Assembly (NCBI RefSeq): GCF_003439925.1
Contig: NZ_QQRR01000002.1
Span: 558,001 to 622,000 of the forward strand
Direction: 5' to 3'
Length of the DNA: 64,000 nucleotides
DNA from: Haloprofundus halophilus
GTDB lineage: Archaea > Halobacteriota > Halobacteria > Halobacteriales > Haloferacaceae
Below are positions 1 through 8,628 of the stretch, piece after piece. The position numbers and the translations under genes are program-made. The notes beneath the pieces are model-generated. The model ran no database searches. It worked only from the letters and a program-made list of their open reading frames with translations, and was not told the origin of the DNA. The stretch's first letter is position 1; the number at the start of each line of letters is the position of its first letter.

Positions 1-32
1 CGCCGAATTGCACGTATCCCCGCGAGTACATT

Positions 33-2261
33 ATGAACGAAGTCCAACTCGAAGTGGCGAAAGCGTACCCGAACGACTCGGGGCGCGGCATCGCCCGTCT
101 CGACCCGGACACGCTTCTCCACCTGAAGCTCTCACCGGGCGACATCATCGAAATCGAAGGAGGTGAGACGACCGCCGCGAAGGTCTGGCGCGCCGACCGC
201 CAGGACTGGAACACCGACACCGTCCGCATCGACGGTTTCACCCGACAGAACGCCGATGTCGGTATCGGCGAACGCGTGACGATCCGGAAAGCCGAAGCCA
301 AGAAGGCGAACAAACTGGTACTCGCACCGCCCGAAGAGGCGAGCGTCCAGTTCGGTTCCGACGCCGCCGGGATGGTCAAACGCCAGATTCTGAAACGGCC
401 GGTCGTCGAACGCGACATCGTCCCCGTGATGTCGAGTACGAACCACCCGTTCATGCGTTCGCCCGGACAGGCGATCCCGCTCATCGCCGTCGAGACCGAC
501 CCGTCTGGCGTCTGTCTCATCACCGAGGACACCGAGGTCGAACTCCGCGAGGAGCCGATTTCGGGCTTCGAGCGCGCCCAGGGCGGCATCACCTACGAGG
601 ATATCGGCGGCCTCCAGGGCGAGATTCAGCGCGTCCGCGAGATGGTCGAACTGCCGATGAAGCACCCGCAGATCTTCAAGAAACTCGGCATCGAACCGCC
701 GCAAGGGGTGCTCCTGCACGGTCCGCCGGGGACGGGGAAGACCCTGCTAGCGAAGGCAGTCGCCAACGAGACCTCCGCGAGTTTCTTCTCTATCGCCGGT
801 CCCGAGATTATCTCGAAGTACTACGGCGAAAGCGAACAACAGCTCCGCGAGATCTTCGAGGACGCCAAAGAGGAGTCGCCGGCCATCATCTTCATCGACG
901 AACTCGACTCCATCGCGCCCAAACGCGAGGACGTCACCGGCGAAGTCGAACGCCGCGTCGTCGCCCAACTGCTGACGATGATGGACGGCCTCGAAGCGCG
1001 GGGTCAGGTCATCGTCATCGCGGCGACGAACCGCGTCGACTCCGTCGACCCGGCGCTTCGCCGCCCCGGCCGGTTCGACCGCGAAATCGAAATCGGCGTG
1101 CCGGACGAAGTCGGCCGCAAGGAGATACTCCAGATTCACACGCGCGGCATGCCGCTGTCCGACGACGTGAACCTCGACCACCTCGCCGACGAGACCCACG
1201 GCTTCGTCGGCGCGGACATCGAGAGCCTCACGAAGGAGGCGGCGATGAAAGCCCTCCGCAGATACCTCCCCGAGATCGACCTCGACGAGGAGGACATCCC
1301 GCCGAGTCTCATCGACCGGATGATCGTCAAGCGCCAGGACTTCGGCGGCGCGCTCGGCGAAGTCGAACCGAGTGCGATGCGCGAGGTGCTCGTCGAACTG
1401 CCCAAGATATCGTGGGACGACGTCGGCGGCCTCTCCGACGCCAAGCAGTCGGTCAAGGAGTCCGTCGAGTGGCCGCTGACGACGCCCGAGAAGTTCGACC
1501 GGATGGGCATCGAAGCGCCGAAAGGCGTGCTGCTGTACGGCCCGCCCGGGACCGGAAAGACGCTGATGGCGAAAGCGGTCGCCAACGAGACGAACGCGAA
1601 CTTCATCTCGGTGCGCGGCCCGCAGCTGCTGTCGAAGTGGGTCGGCGAGTCCGAGAAAGCCATCCGCCAGACCTTCCGCAAGGCGCGGCAGGTGAACCCG
1701 ACGGTCATCTTCTTCGACGAGCTCGACAGCCTCGCGCCCAGCAGAGGGCAGGAGATGGGCAACAACGTCTCCGAGCGCGTCGTCAACCAGCTCCTGACGG
1801 AGCTCGACGGCCTCGAAGAGATGGGCGACGTGATGGTCATCGGCGCGACGAACCGGCCGGACATGATCGACCCGGCGCTCATCCGCTCGGGGCGGTTCGA
1901 CCGCCTCGTGCTCATCGGCGAACCGGACGAGGAGGGCCGCGAGCAGATTCTGAAGATTCACACGCAGAACAGCCCGCTCGCGCCCGACGTGAGCCTCCGC
2001 GAGATCGCCGAGATAACCGACGGCTACGTCGGCTCCGACCTCGAGAGCATCGCCCGCGAGGCGGCTATCGAGGCGCTCCGCGAGGACGACGACGCCGACG
2101 AGATCGAGATGCGGCACTTCCGCAAGGCGATGGAGAACGTTCGCCCGACCATCACCGACGACCTGATGGACTACTACGAGCAGATGCAGGACCAGTTCAA
2201 GGGCGGCGGCCGCGGCGACCAGTTCGCCGAACGCGGCGGCGGTCGTATCGGCTTCCAATGA
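33..2261 (+). CDS. cdc48: Cdc48/VAT-type AAA+ ATPase
   Basis: This is a 742-residue double-ring AAA+ unfoldase of the Cdc48/p97/VAT family, which extracts and unfolds proteins, in archaea probably for the proteasome. The sequence shows the N-terminal double-psi barrel region (about residues 1-185), then D1 with Walker A GPPGTGKT near 230 and Walker B IIFIDELD near 286, then D2 with a second GPPGTGKT near 503 and VIFFDELD near 559. Both rings keep the sensor motif ATNR and the SGRFDR/PGRFDR arginine-finger region, so both should be active. The tail is rich in glycine and arginine. The ATG at 33 gives the family's usual N-terminus. The stop codon at 2259-2261 runs directly into repeat element E1. 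Confidence 0.97.
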   Translation: MNEVQLEVAKAYPNDSGRGIARLDPDTLLHLKLSPGDIIEIEGGETTAAKVWRADRQDWNTDTVRIDGFTRQNADVGIGERVTIRKAEAKKANKLVLAPPEEASVQFGSDAAGMVKRQILKRPVVERDIVPVMSSTNHPFMRSPGQAIPLIAVETDPSGVCLITEDTEVELREEPISGFERAQGGITYEDIGGLQGEIQRVREMVELPMKHPQIFKKLGIEPPQGVLLHGPPGTGKTLLAKAVANETSASFFSIAGPEIISKYYGESEQQLREIFEDAKEESPAIIFIDELDSIAPKREDVTGEVERRVVAQLLTMMDGLEARGQVIVIAATNRVDSVDPALRRPGRFDREIEIGVPDEVGRKEILQIHTRGMPLSDDVNLDHLADETHGFVGADIESLTKEAAMKALRRYLPEIDLDEEDIPPSLIDRMIVKRQDFGGALGEVEPSAMREVLVELPKISWDDVGGLSDAKQSVKESVEWPLTTPEKFDRMGIEAPKGVLLYGPPGTGKTLMAKAVANETNANFISVRGPQLLSKWVGESEKAIRQTFRKARQVNPTVIFFDELDSLAPSRGQEMGNNVSERVVNQLLTELDGLEEMGDVMVIGATNRPDMIDPALIRSGRFDRLVLIGEPDEEGREQILKIHTQNSPLAPDVSLREIAEITDGYVGSDLESIAREAAIEALREDDDADEIEMRHFRKAMENVRPTITDDLMDYYEQMQDQFKGGGRGDQFAERGGGRIGFQ

Positions 2262-2401
2262 ACCTTTTGCCGAGGGTGCGCGCCTACGGCGCGCGCCCGT
2301 AGCGCAAAAGGTTCACCAAAAGCACTCGTCGCTCATTTCGCTCGTTTCACTCGCTCCATTCTCTCCTCGGCCCGCTCGCTCACTGCGTTCGCTCGCGGTA
2401 C
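2261..2401 (+). repeat. Repeat element E1, abutting the cdc48 stop codon
   Basis: This copy starts on the last base of the cdc48 TGA. AACCTTTTGC (2261-2270) pairs perfectly with GCAAAAGGTT (2304-2313). Between them lies an 11-bp GC hairpin (GGGTGCGCGCC, loop TAC, GGCGCGCGCCC, one G-T pair). It is followed by CACCAAAAGCACTC (2314-2327), a pyrimidine-rich TCGCTC stretch, and the distal end GCTCGCGGTAC (about 2391-2401). It is homologous to E2-E5 and is oriented with cdc48. It may act as a 3' end or terminator structure; that role is inferred. Confidence 0.85.
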
Positions 2402-2427
2402 AACAGCTTGTAACAGCGCTAACGCCG

Positions 2428-3162
2428 CTACTCTTCGACGATCTCGACGTGCTCGCGGAGCCACGTCACCGCCGCGTCGACGGCCCCGGGGTCCTGGCTC
2501 GTGACTTTGATTCGGTTGTACTCCTCGCCGCGAGAGGGGTAGCTGCCGACGGCGACGTCGTACTGGTCGCGGACCTGCGCGAGCTGTGAGGTCACCGCGC
2601 CCTCGGGGGCGGGTGTCCGGAGCGTCTCGGAGGTGACGTCGCCGCCGAACTCGTCGGCGACGCGGTCGAACATCGCGCGCATCTCGTCCGGGATACCGGG
2701 GAGGACGTAGACGTTCTCCATCACGCAGCCCGGCGAGAGCCCGGCGGGGTTGAGAAGCGGTCGCGCGCCGTCGGGAATCGACGCCTGCGCGTCGGCGTCT
2801 ATCCGGAGGTCGTAGTTCTCGGCGAGTTCCGGATTCGCCTCGCGGAACGCGGCGACGGTCTCTAAGATATCCTCTCTCGCCTCCTCGTCGACGACGAGCG
2901 AGACACCGAACGCCTCGGCGACGCCGTCCATCGTCAAATCGTCGTGGGTGCCGCCGAGGCCGCCGGTTACGACGACGGCGTCGTAGTCGTCGCTCCACCT
3001 CCTGACGGCGTCGGCGATGACCGACTCAACGTCGGGGACGGTGAGAATGCGCGTCACCGTCGCGCCTCGCTCGGTCAACTGCCGCGCTAACCACGTCGCG
3101 TTCGTGTTCTCCGTATCTCCGGCCAGCAGTTCGTCGCCGACCGTGAGAATCGCCACGTCCAT
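2428..3162 (-). CDS. CinA-type molybdopterin-binding-domain protein
   Basis: A 244-residue protein corresponding to the N-terminal (MoCF/COG1058) domain of CinA, the competence/damage-inducible protein linked to nicotinamide-nucleotide repair in bacteria. Recognisable pieces are the start AILTVGDELLAGDTENTNA, the core VVTGGLGGTHDDLT (near residues 65-78), and VYVLPGIPDEMRAMF later. The C-terminal deamidase domain of bacterial CinA is absent, as is common in archaea, so the biochemical role is uncertain. A TATA-like GCTTAATC about 27 bases before the ATG at 3162 supports this start. The gene converges on cdc48 and is bracketed by the inverted repeats E1 and E2. Confidence 0.88.
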   Translation of the reverse strand: MDVAILTVGDELLAGDTENTNATWLARQLTERGATVTRILTVPDVESVIADAVRRWSDDYDAVVVTGGLGGTHDDLTMDGVAEAFGVSLVVDEEAREDILETVAAFREANPELAENYDLRIDADAQASIPDGARPLLNPAGLSPGCVMENVYVLPGIPDEMRAMFDRVADEFGGDVTSETLRTPAPEGAVTSQLAQVRDQYDVAVGSYPSRGEEYNRIKVTSQDPGAVDAAVTWLREHVEIVEE

Positions 3163-3259
3163 GTCCGTACTGTGGGCTACGGCCGATTAAGCGTTGGTCC
3201 GGCGGCAGGCGGGGTAGTGCAGTCGCGGGGCGGTGCTGTACGGTGCGCATGTGTTCACT

Positions 3260-3396
3260 GTACCGCGAGTGAGCGAAGCGAACGAGCGGACCGACGACCG
3301 AGCGGAGGCCAAAGGCCGAAGCGAGGAAGGAGTGTTTTTGATGAACCTTTTGCCGAGTGAGGGCGGCGCAGCCGCCCGAACGCAGTGTAAAAGGTT
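3260..3396 (-). repeat. Repeat element E2, abutting the phoU1 stop codon
   Basis: Read on the minus strand, this copy begins right after the phoU1 TAG. AACCTTTT (3389-3396) pairs with AAAAGGTT (3344-3351 region). The inner hairpin is GGGCGGC, loop GCA, GCCGCCC (3361-3377). A box CATCAAAAACACTC follows, then a TCGCTC-rich stretch, ending at CTCGCGGTAC (3260-3269). It is the closest relative of E1 and points towards it, so the two form inverted ends around the CinA-type gene. Confidence 0.85.
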
Positions 3397-4068
3397 CTAG
3401 TAGATGAGCGCGTCGTCGTTTTCGATCATGTAGAGCGTGCGCGCGGCGATGTTGACCGTGTGGTCGCCGACGCGTTCGAGGTCGCGGACCGTGAGCAGGA
3501 GCCGAGAGACGTCCTGCATCCGACTCTCGATGTTTCCGCTGTCGGTGGTGTCGGCTTCGATGAGGTCGCGGACGACGATTTCGCTCGCGGCCTCGCACAT
3601 CGCGTCGAGGTCGTCGTCTCGGTCGGCGATGTCGTAACAGGCGTCGGGGTCGTCGCGGTCGTACGCGTCCATCGCCGCGCTGAGCATCTCCAGCGTGAGG
3701 TCGCCGATCCGTTGGATGTCGACGTCCGGGAACACGTCGCGCTCGGCGCTCTTGGCGTAGCCGCCGAGGTTCGTCGCCAGGTCGGCGATGCGTTCGAGGT
3801 CGGTGATGATTTTGAACGACGCCGCGATGAAGCGGAGGTCGCCCGCGACCGGCTGTTGGAGGGCGATGAGGTCGATACACTGCTGTTCGAGGTCGAGGTA
3901 CATCCGGTTTATCTCGGCGTCGCCCTCGATGATCTCCTCGGCGAGCTGTTCGTCCTTCTGTTCGAGCGCGTCCATTCCCATCCGCAGGCGTTCGCTGACC
4001 ACTTCGCTCATGTAGAGAACGTCCTCGCGGAGAGATTCGAGTTGAGATTGGTATTCGTTTCGCGGCAT
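3397..4068 (-). CDS. phoU: PhoU-family phosphate signalling protein 1
   Basis: A 223-residue PhoU protein with two three-helix-bundle repeats. Metal-site motifs of the family are visible as ELVERVGDHTVN-like segments: DLERIADLATNLGG in the first half and VRDLERVGDHTVNIAART in the second. PhoU links Pst transporter activity to phosphate signalling. It is one of two tandem copies downstream of pstB; this copy is separated from phoU2 by about 320 bases holding repeat E5, so it may have its own promoter (a TATA-like ATTACA about 30 bases upstream of 4068). GGAGGT touches the ATG. The TAG stop is directly followed by repeat E2. Confidence 0.93.
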   Translation of the reverse strand: MPRNEYQSQLESLREDVLYMSEVVSERLRMGMDALEQKDEQLAEEIIEGDAEINRMYLDLEQQCIDLIALQQPVAGDLRFIAASFKIITDLERIADLATNLGGYAKSAERDVFPDVDIQRIGDLTLEMLSAAMDAYDRDDPDACYDIADRDDDLDAMCEAASEIVVRDLIEADTTDSGNIESRMQDVSRLLLTVRDLERVGDHTVNIAARTLYMIENDDALIY

Positions 4069-4215
4069 ACCTCCGACATGCGTCGGTCGGTGTAATGTAT
4101 GTTGTGCCTGAGTCGGTCACCGCGGCCCGTTTGTTTCGACCGTGGGCGGTTCTGCGGGGACCGAGCGGTGGGTGGACGAGCGATGAGTGGACGAGCGGTG
4201 AGTGTTCGGACCCTC

Positions 4216-4388
4216 GTACCGCGAGCGAACGAGCGGCGCGAGTGAGCGAGCGGCCCTTTTTGGCCGAGCTTTTTGCAAGGCGCGGTGTGTGAGCGAAGCG
4301 AGACCAGAGGTCTCGCAGGCCGTGCGGGCGACTCGTAGGTCGCCCGCAGACGGAGCGAACACACCCGACGCAGTACAAAGGTCGAGGT
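4216..4388 (-). repeat. Degenerate repeat element E5, abutting the phoU2 stop codon
   Basis: Read on the minus strand after the phoU2 TAA, the sequence ACCTTTGTACTGCG resembles the ACCTTTTACRCTGCG start of the other copies. The inner hairpin is GCGGGCGAC (4324-4332) with GTCGCCCGC (4339-4347). A second small hairpin AGACC/GGTCT lies near 4300-4315. A degraded CTTTTTGC / CTTTTTGG pair and the distal CTCGCGGTAC end (4216-4225) are present. The outer stem is eroded compared with E1-E4. Confidence 0.65.
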
Positions 4389-5054
4389 TTAGTAGATGAG
4401 CGCGTCGTCGCTTTCGACCATGTAGAGCGTGCGGGCGGCGATGTTGACCGCGTGGTCGCCGACGCGCTCGATGTCGCGGACCGTGAGCAGGAATCGGTTC
4501 ACTTCGCCGAACAGCGACCCGCTTCGGTCGTCGGGGGCGGATTCGACGAGGTCGCGGACGACGAGTTCGCCGACGCGTTCGCAGAGGCCGTCGAGTTCGT
4601 CGTCGCGGTCGGCGACCGCGTAGCAGGCGTCGGCGTCGGCGCCTGCGTACGCCGCCAGTGCGTCCTCGACCATCTCCGCGGCGATGTCTCCGAGGTCCTG
4701 GAGATTCACCTCCGGGAACAGTTCGCGCTCCCGCGAGAGGTGGTACCCGCAGATGTTCGTCACCAGGTCGGCGATGCGTTCGAGGTCGGTGATGATCTTG
4801 AACGAAGCGACGACGAGACGGAGATCGCCCGCGACGGGTTGCTGGAGCGCGAGGAGGTCGACACAGCGGCTCTCGAGTCGGAGATACCACTCGTTGATCT
4901 CGTGGTCACGCTCCGCGAGCGACCGCGCTCTCTCGGAGTCGCGGGCTTCGAGCGCCGAAAGCGCCTTTCGAAGGCGGGAGACGACGGCCTCACCCATGGT
5001 GAGCACCTCGTCGCGCAGGTCGTCGAGTTCGCGCTGGAACTGCTCGCGCGGCAC
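4389..5054 (-). CDS. phoU: PhoU-family phosphate signalling protein 2
   Basis: A 221-residue PhoU paralogue of the neighbouring phoU1; the start (MPREQFQRELDDLRDEV) and end (ARTLYMVESDDALIY) are nearly the same in both, which points to tandem duplication. The repeats carry DLERIADLVTNICG and VRDIERVGDHAVNIAART, the metal-binding helices of PhoU. It lies only 6 bases after pstB, so it is the last closely spaced gene of the pst operon and is expected to inhibit the Pst transporter or report its state. The two copies may have diverged in partner or timing, since phoU1 sits behind a repeat element; this is inference. Confidence 0.94.
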   Translation of the reverse strand: MPREQFQRELDDLRDEVLTMGEAVVSRLRKALSALEARDSERARSLAERDHEINEWYLRLESRCVDLLALQQPVAGDLRLVVASFKIITDLERIADLVTNICGYHLSRERELFPEVNLQDLGDIAAEMVEDALAAYAGADADACYAVADRDDELDGLCERVGELVVRDLVESAPDDRSGSLFGEVNRFLLTVRDIERVGDHAVNIAARTLYMVESDDALIY

Positions 5055-5060
5055 GGTCGG

Positions 5061-5939
5061 TTACCCGAACTTGCCGGTGATGTAATCTTCGACGCGCTGG
5101 CTGTCCGGGTTCTCGAATATCCGCTGAGTGTCGCCGAACTCGACGAGTTCGCCGCCGGTGAGGAACACCGCGGTCTTGTCGGAGATGCGCGCCGCCTGCT
5201 GCATGTTGTGTGTGACGATGACGACGGTGTAGTCCTCCGCGAGGTCGGCGATGAGGTCTTCGACCTGCGAGGTGGCGACCGGGTCGAGCGCCGAGGCCGG
5301 CTCGTCCATCAGGATGACGTCGGGGTCGACGGCGATGGCGCGGGCGATGCAGAGTCGCTGCTGTTGACCGCCCGAGAGGTCGAGACCGGACTCGTCGAGG
5401 CGGTCCTTCACCTCGTCCCACAGCGCCGCCGACTTGAGGGCGTTCTCGACCTTCTCGTCCAAGTTCTCGGTCTTGCCCTGTATCTTGAGGCCGTAAGCGA
5501 CGTTCTCGTAGATGCTCTTCGGGAACGGGTTCGGCGACTGGAACACCATCCCGATACGGCGGCGAAGCGCGACGGGGTCGACGTCGTCGTCGTAGACGTT
5601 CTTGCCCTCGAACCGTAGCTCGCCGTCGATACGACAGGATTCGATGAGGTCGTTCATCCGGTTGATACACCGGAGGAACGTCGACTTCCCGCAGCCGGAC
5701 GGACCGATCATCGCGGTCACCTGTCGCTTCGGGATTTCGATGTCGATGCCCTGTAGCGCCTGCGTGTCGCCGTAGAACACGTCGAGGTCCTTGGACGAGA
5801 CGACCGTCTCGGCGCGCTGGGAACGGTTCTGCTCGGTGCTGTCGACTACCCCCGAACCGGGACGCGGCGACGTTTGCGATTCGACGCTACTGCCGCTCTC
5901 GGTGTCTTGTTCGGACGTAGTCATAGTATCCTTACTCAT
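5061..5939 (-). CDS. pstB: Phosphate ABC transporter ATP-binding protein PstB
   Basis: This is the 292-residue ATPase of the high-affinity phosphate importer. After a low-complexity, Ser/Glu-rich N-terminal tail of about 45 residues, the ABC domain shows Walker A GPSGCGKS (79-86), the Q-loop [10 protein letters not shown] typical of PstB, signature LSGGQQQRL (188-196) and Walker [10 protein letters not shown] (208-216). The tail is unusual compared with bacterial PstB, and a second ATG at 5924 could also serve. It is 3 bases after pstA and 6 bases before phoU2, so it is clearly in one transcription unit. Confidence 0.97.
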   Translation of the reverse strand: MSKDTMTTSEQDTESGSSVESQTSPRPGSGVVDSTEQNRSQRAETVVSSKDLDVFYGDTQALQGIDIEIPKRQVTAMIGPSGCGKSTFLRCINRMNDLIESCRIDGELRFEGKNVYDDDVDPVALRRRIGMVFQSPNPFPKSIYENVAYGLKIQGKTENLDEKVENALKSAALWDEVKDRLDESGLDLSGGQQQRLCIARAIAVDPDVILMDEPASALDPVATSQVEDLIADLAEDYTVVIVTHNMQQAARISDKTAVFLTGGELVEFGDTQRIFENPDSQRVEDYITGKFG

Positions 5940-5942
5940 TGT

Positions 5943-7568
5943 TCACGACCTCCGCTCATATTTGTTGCGGATAAGTATCGCTGCGGCGTTCATAGACAAC
6001 ATGACGACGAGAAGCGTGACGACGCCCGCCGCCATCACGCCGTACTGGAACTCCTGGGACGGCTGACCGACCCAGGCGTAGATCTGACGCGGCATCGCGC
6101 TGAAGATGTCGAAGAAGCCGCCCGGTGGTTGGAACACCGACGCGGCGGCACCGATCATCAGAAGCGGTGCCGTCTCCCCGATGGCGCGACCGAACGCGAG
6201 GATACTCCCCGTGAGGATGCCCGGCAGCGCCTCGGGAAGGACGACCCGACGAATCGTCTGCCAGCGGGTCGCACCCATCCCGTAGGACGCCTGTCTGAGC
6301 GACCCCGGAACCGCTCGGATCGCCTCCTGCGCCGAGATGATGATGATGGGCAGGATGAGCAGTCCGACGGTCATCCCGCCGACGACGACGATACCGCTGG
6401 CGAAGTTGAGCCAGTTGACGAACAGCGCCAACCCCAGCAACCCGTAGACGACCGACGGGACGCCCGCGAGGTTCGCGATGTTTATCTCGATGAACTTCAC
6501 GACGACGCCGAGTGGGCCGTCGCTCGGCGCGTACTCTTCGAGGTACAGCGCCGCGCCGACGCCGATGGGGAACGACGAAACGGCGACGACGACCATCATC
6601 ATCACCGACCCGATGAGCGCCGGATAGATGCCCGCCTCCTCGGGGAACCGCGAGTTCGCGCTGGTGAGGAACTGGAGATCGAGCCACGCTTCCGGCCCGG
6701 CGAATCCGAGCATCTCGACCAGTACCGCACCGAGGAGTATCCCGGCGATGGCGACCAGCGGGAACGCGAGGCCGACGGGACGGTGGTCCCGACGGCGGAC
6801 GACGCCCTCGACGTACAGCGCCGTCGGCACCCCCGCGAACGTGAAGAGGATGACCCACACCGGCGGTGTGATTCCGGTCGAGGGGTCGATGAACACGCCG
6901 GCGGTGACCGTCGCCAGTAGCGCGCCCCCGGCGACGAGGCCGGCGCGCTGGTCGTTTCGCCGCCGGGCGACGATCAGCCCACCGACGACCGCTCCGCCGA
7001 GACCGAACGTGAGCAGGTAGATGAGCCACGCTTGCGGAACGGTCGGGAAGGTGGCGACGAACTCGAACGTCACCGGCGCGAGTACGAAGAGCGCGACGAC
7101 GGCGACGACCGCCTCTTCGAGGAACGACGCTCTCGTTCGGGCCCGCCTGTGACCGAGAAGGACACCCCCGGTGACGACGGCGGCGACGACGAACGCCAGC
7201 CACTCGACAATGCTGAGCACGTCGATGAACAGCAGCAACACGCCGCTACCGAGTAGCGAGCCGAACAGCGGGACGCCGAGCGCGGTCAGCGCGACGGTCG
7301 CCTCGCCGTCGCCGCGCCGCCTGAAGTAGCCGAGCAACGCCGTCGACGGGAGGACGAACGTCAGGAAGAACACGAGGAACCACCCCGGGTTCGCGGTGAA
7401 CGGCCGAATCGCGTCCTTCGTCACGTAGACGAGCAGTCCGGCGACCATCACGATGCCGAACAGCGTCGCCGACAGACAGGCCGCCGCGAACACTTTCCCC
7501 GGGAGACGGCTGATTCGTTCGGCGTCGCCGAACCAGTCGCCGGTCGCTCCCTCGGTCTCGGCCGCCAT
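5943..7568 (-). CDS. pstA: Phosphate ABC transporter permease PstA, extended
   Basis: This is a membrane permease of the phosphate importer, about 541 residues, nearly twice the length of bacterial PstA (about 290). The C-terminal half is the conventional permease with the ABC-contact loop EAIRAVPGSLRQASYGMGAT and LAFGRAIGETAPLLMIG. The first roughly 260 residues add about seven further hydrophobic segments of unknown role. The track start is a GTG at 7577, but GGAGG lies 10 bases before the ATG at 7568, so I prefer MAAETEG as the start. It follows pstC by about 40 bases and precedes pstB by 3. Confidence 0.92.
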   Translation of the reverse strand: MAAETEGATGDWFGDAERISRLPGKVFAAACLSATLFGIVMVAGLLVYVTKDAIRPFTANPGWFLVFFLTFVLPSTALLGYFRRRGDGEATVALTALGVPLFGSLLGSGVLLLFIDVLSIVEWLAFVVAAVVTGGVLLGHRRARTRASFLEEAVVAVVALFVLAPVTFEFVATFPTVPQAWLIYLLTFGLGGAVVGGLIVARRRNDQRAGLVAGGALLATVTAGVFIDPSTGITPPVWVILFTFAGVPTALYVEGVVRRRDHRPVGLAFPLVAIAGILLGAVLVEMLGFAGPEAWLDLQFLTSANSRFPEEAGIYPALIGSVMMMVVVAVSSFPIGVGAALYLEEYAPSDGPLGVVVKFIEINIANLAGVPSVVYGLLGLALFVNWLNFASGIVVVGGMTVGLLILPIIIISAQEAIRAVPGSLRQASYGMGATRWQTIRRVVLPEALPGILTGSILAFGRAIGETAPLLMIGAAASVFQPPGGFFDIFSAMPRQIYAWVGQPSQEFQYGVMAAGVVTLLVVMLSMNAAAILIRNKYERRS

Positions 7569-7608
7569 CAGCGGCACCCCTCCATCGACGCGCCGGCGGT
7601 TCGGCGAC

Positions 7609-8529
7609 TCATTGGTACTCCTCCCGGTACCGCGACGCGACGAACGTACTGGCGAGATTCATTGCGAACGTGATAGTGAACAGCGTGATTCCGATGGCGA
7701 ACATCGCCTTGTAGGCGGTCGACCCGCCCGCGATGTCCGTCGTCACGAGCTGGACCATCGCGGCGGTCATCACCTCGAGCGACTCGAACGGGCTCGGGAC
7801 GAGCCGAGGGCGCATCCCGGCGGCGACGACGACGATCATCGTCTCGCCGATGGCCCGCGAGAGCGCGAGGATGAACGACGAGAAGATGCCGGACGCCGCC
7901 GCCGGAATGACGACACCGGTCGACACCTCCAGTTTCGTCGCGCCCATCCCGTACCCGGCCTGCCGGAGCGAGTCGGGGACGGCGCTCATCGCGTCCTCGC
8001 TCAGACTCGACACCATCGGGACGATCATGATGCCGATCATGATGGAGGCGCTGAGCGCGTTGAACGTGCTCAGTGGGAGTCCGAGCCACTCGAGCGCGGG
8101 CGTGAGATAAACCAGGGCGAAGTACCCGTAGACGACCGTCGGGATTCCGGCCAGGATTTCGAGGGCCGGCTTGATCACCGACCGCGTCTTGGTGCTGGCG
8201 TACTCGCTCAGATACGTCGCCGACGCGACGCCGACCGGGATGGCGATGAGCGCCGAGAGCGCGGTCACGAACAGGGTTCCGGCGACGAGCGGGAGAACGC
8301 CGAACTCCTGCTGTATCGTCGGACTCCACGACGTACCGAGGAAGAAGTTCAGCGGTGATACGGCGAGGAAGAAGTCCACGGCGTCGAACAGGAGCGTCGC
8401 GACGATGGCGGCCGTGACCGCCACCGACAGTGCGGCACAACCGAACAACAGCCACTTGATGCTCTGCTCCCGCGCAGAGCGGATCCCCGAACGACCGACG
8501 AAGTCGGGTGTGTTACTTTCCTGGCTCAT
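7609..8529 (-). CDS. pstC: Phosphate ABC transporter permease PstC
   Basis: A 306-residue integral membrane subunit of the Pst phosphate importer, a normal length for PstC. It has about six hydrophobic segments and the coupling-loop motif DAMSAVPDSLRQAGYGMGATKLEV followed by LALSRAIGETMIVVVAAG. With pstA it forms the channel energised by PstB. It lies between pstS (99 bases upstream) and pstA (about 40 bases downstream) on the same strand. Confidence 0.95.
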   Translation of the reverse strand: MSQESNTPDFVGRSGIRSAREQSIKWLLFGCAALSVAVTAAIVATLLFDAVDFFLAVSPLNFFLGTSWSPTIQQEFGVLPLVAGTLFVTALSALIAIPVGVASATYLSEYASTKTRSVIKPALEILAGIPTVVYGYFALVYLTPALEWLGLPLSTFNALSASIMIGIMIVPMVSSLSEDAMSAVPDSLRQAGYGMGATKLEVSTGVVIPAAASGIFSSFILALSRAIGETMIVVVAAGMRPRLVPSPFESLEVMTAAMVQLVTTDIAGGSTAYKAMFAIGITLFTITFAMNLASTFVASRYREEYQ

Positions 8530-8610
8530 CTTGTGGTGACTGTGTCGTGCATCTTGAAAAGCGGCATGATTCGTTTTCGGTCGTGTGTACGTGTCTATCC
8601 GCTGAAATCG

Positions 8611-8625
8611 GGGTCTCTCCGACCC
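8611..8625 (-). terminator. Small hairpin between pstS and pstC
   Basis: GGGTC (8611-8615) and GACCC (8621-8625) form a five-base stem just after the pstS stop, extendable by two pairs with one bulge. A weak hairpin here could reduce read-through or protect the pstS message, giving more binding protein than transporter. There is no strong T run, so this is a tentative call. Confidence 0.3.
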
Positions 8626-8628
8626 GAC

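Noticed and set aside
2261-3396. E1-gene-E2 as a classical transposon
   Set aside because: No transposase and no target-site duplication are visible, and the element ends coincide with stop codons of host genes. Kept only as a hypothesis.
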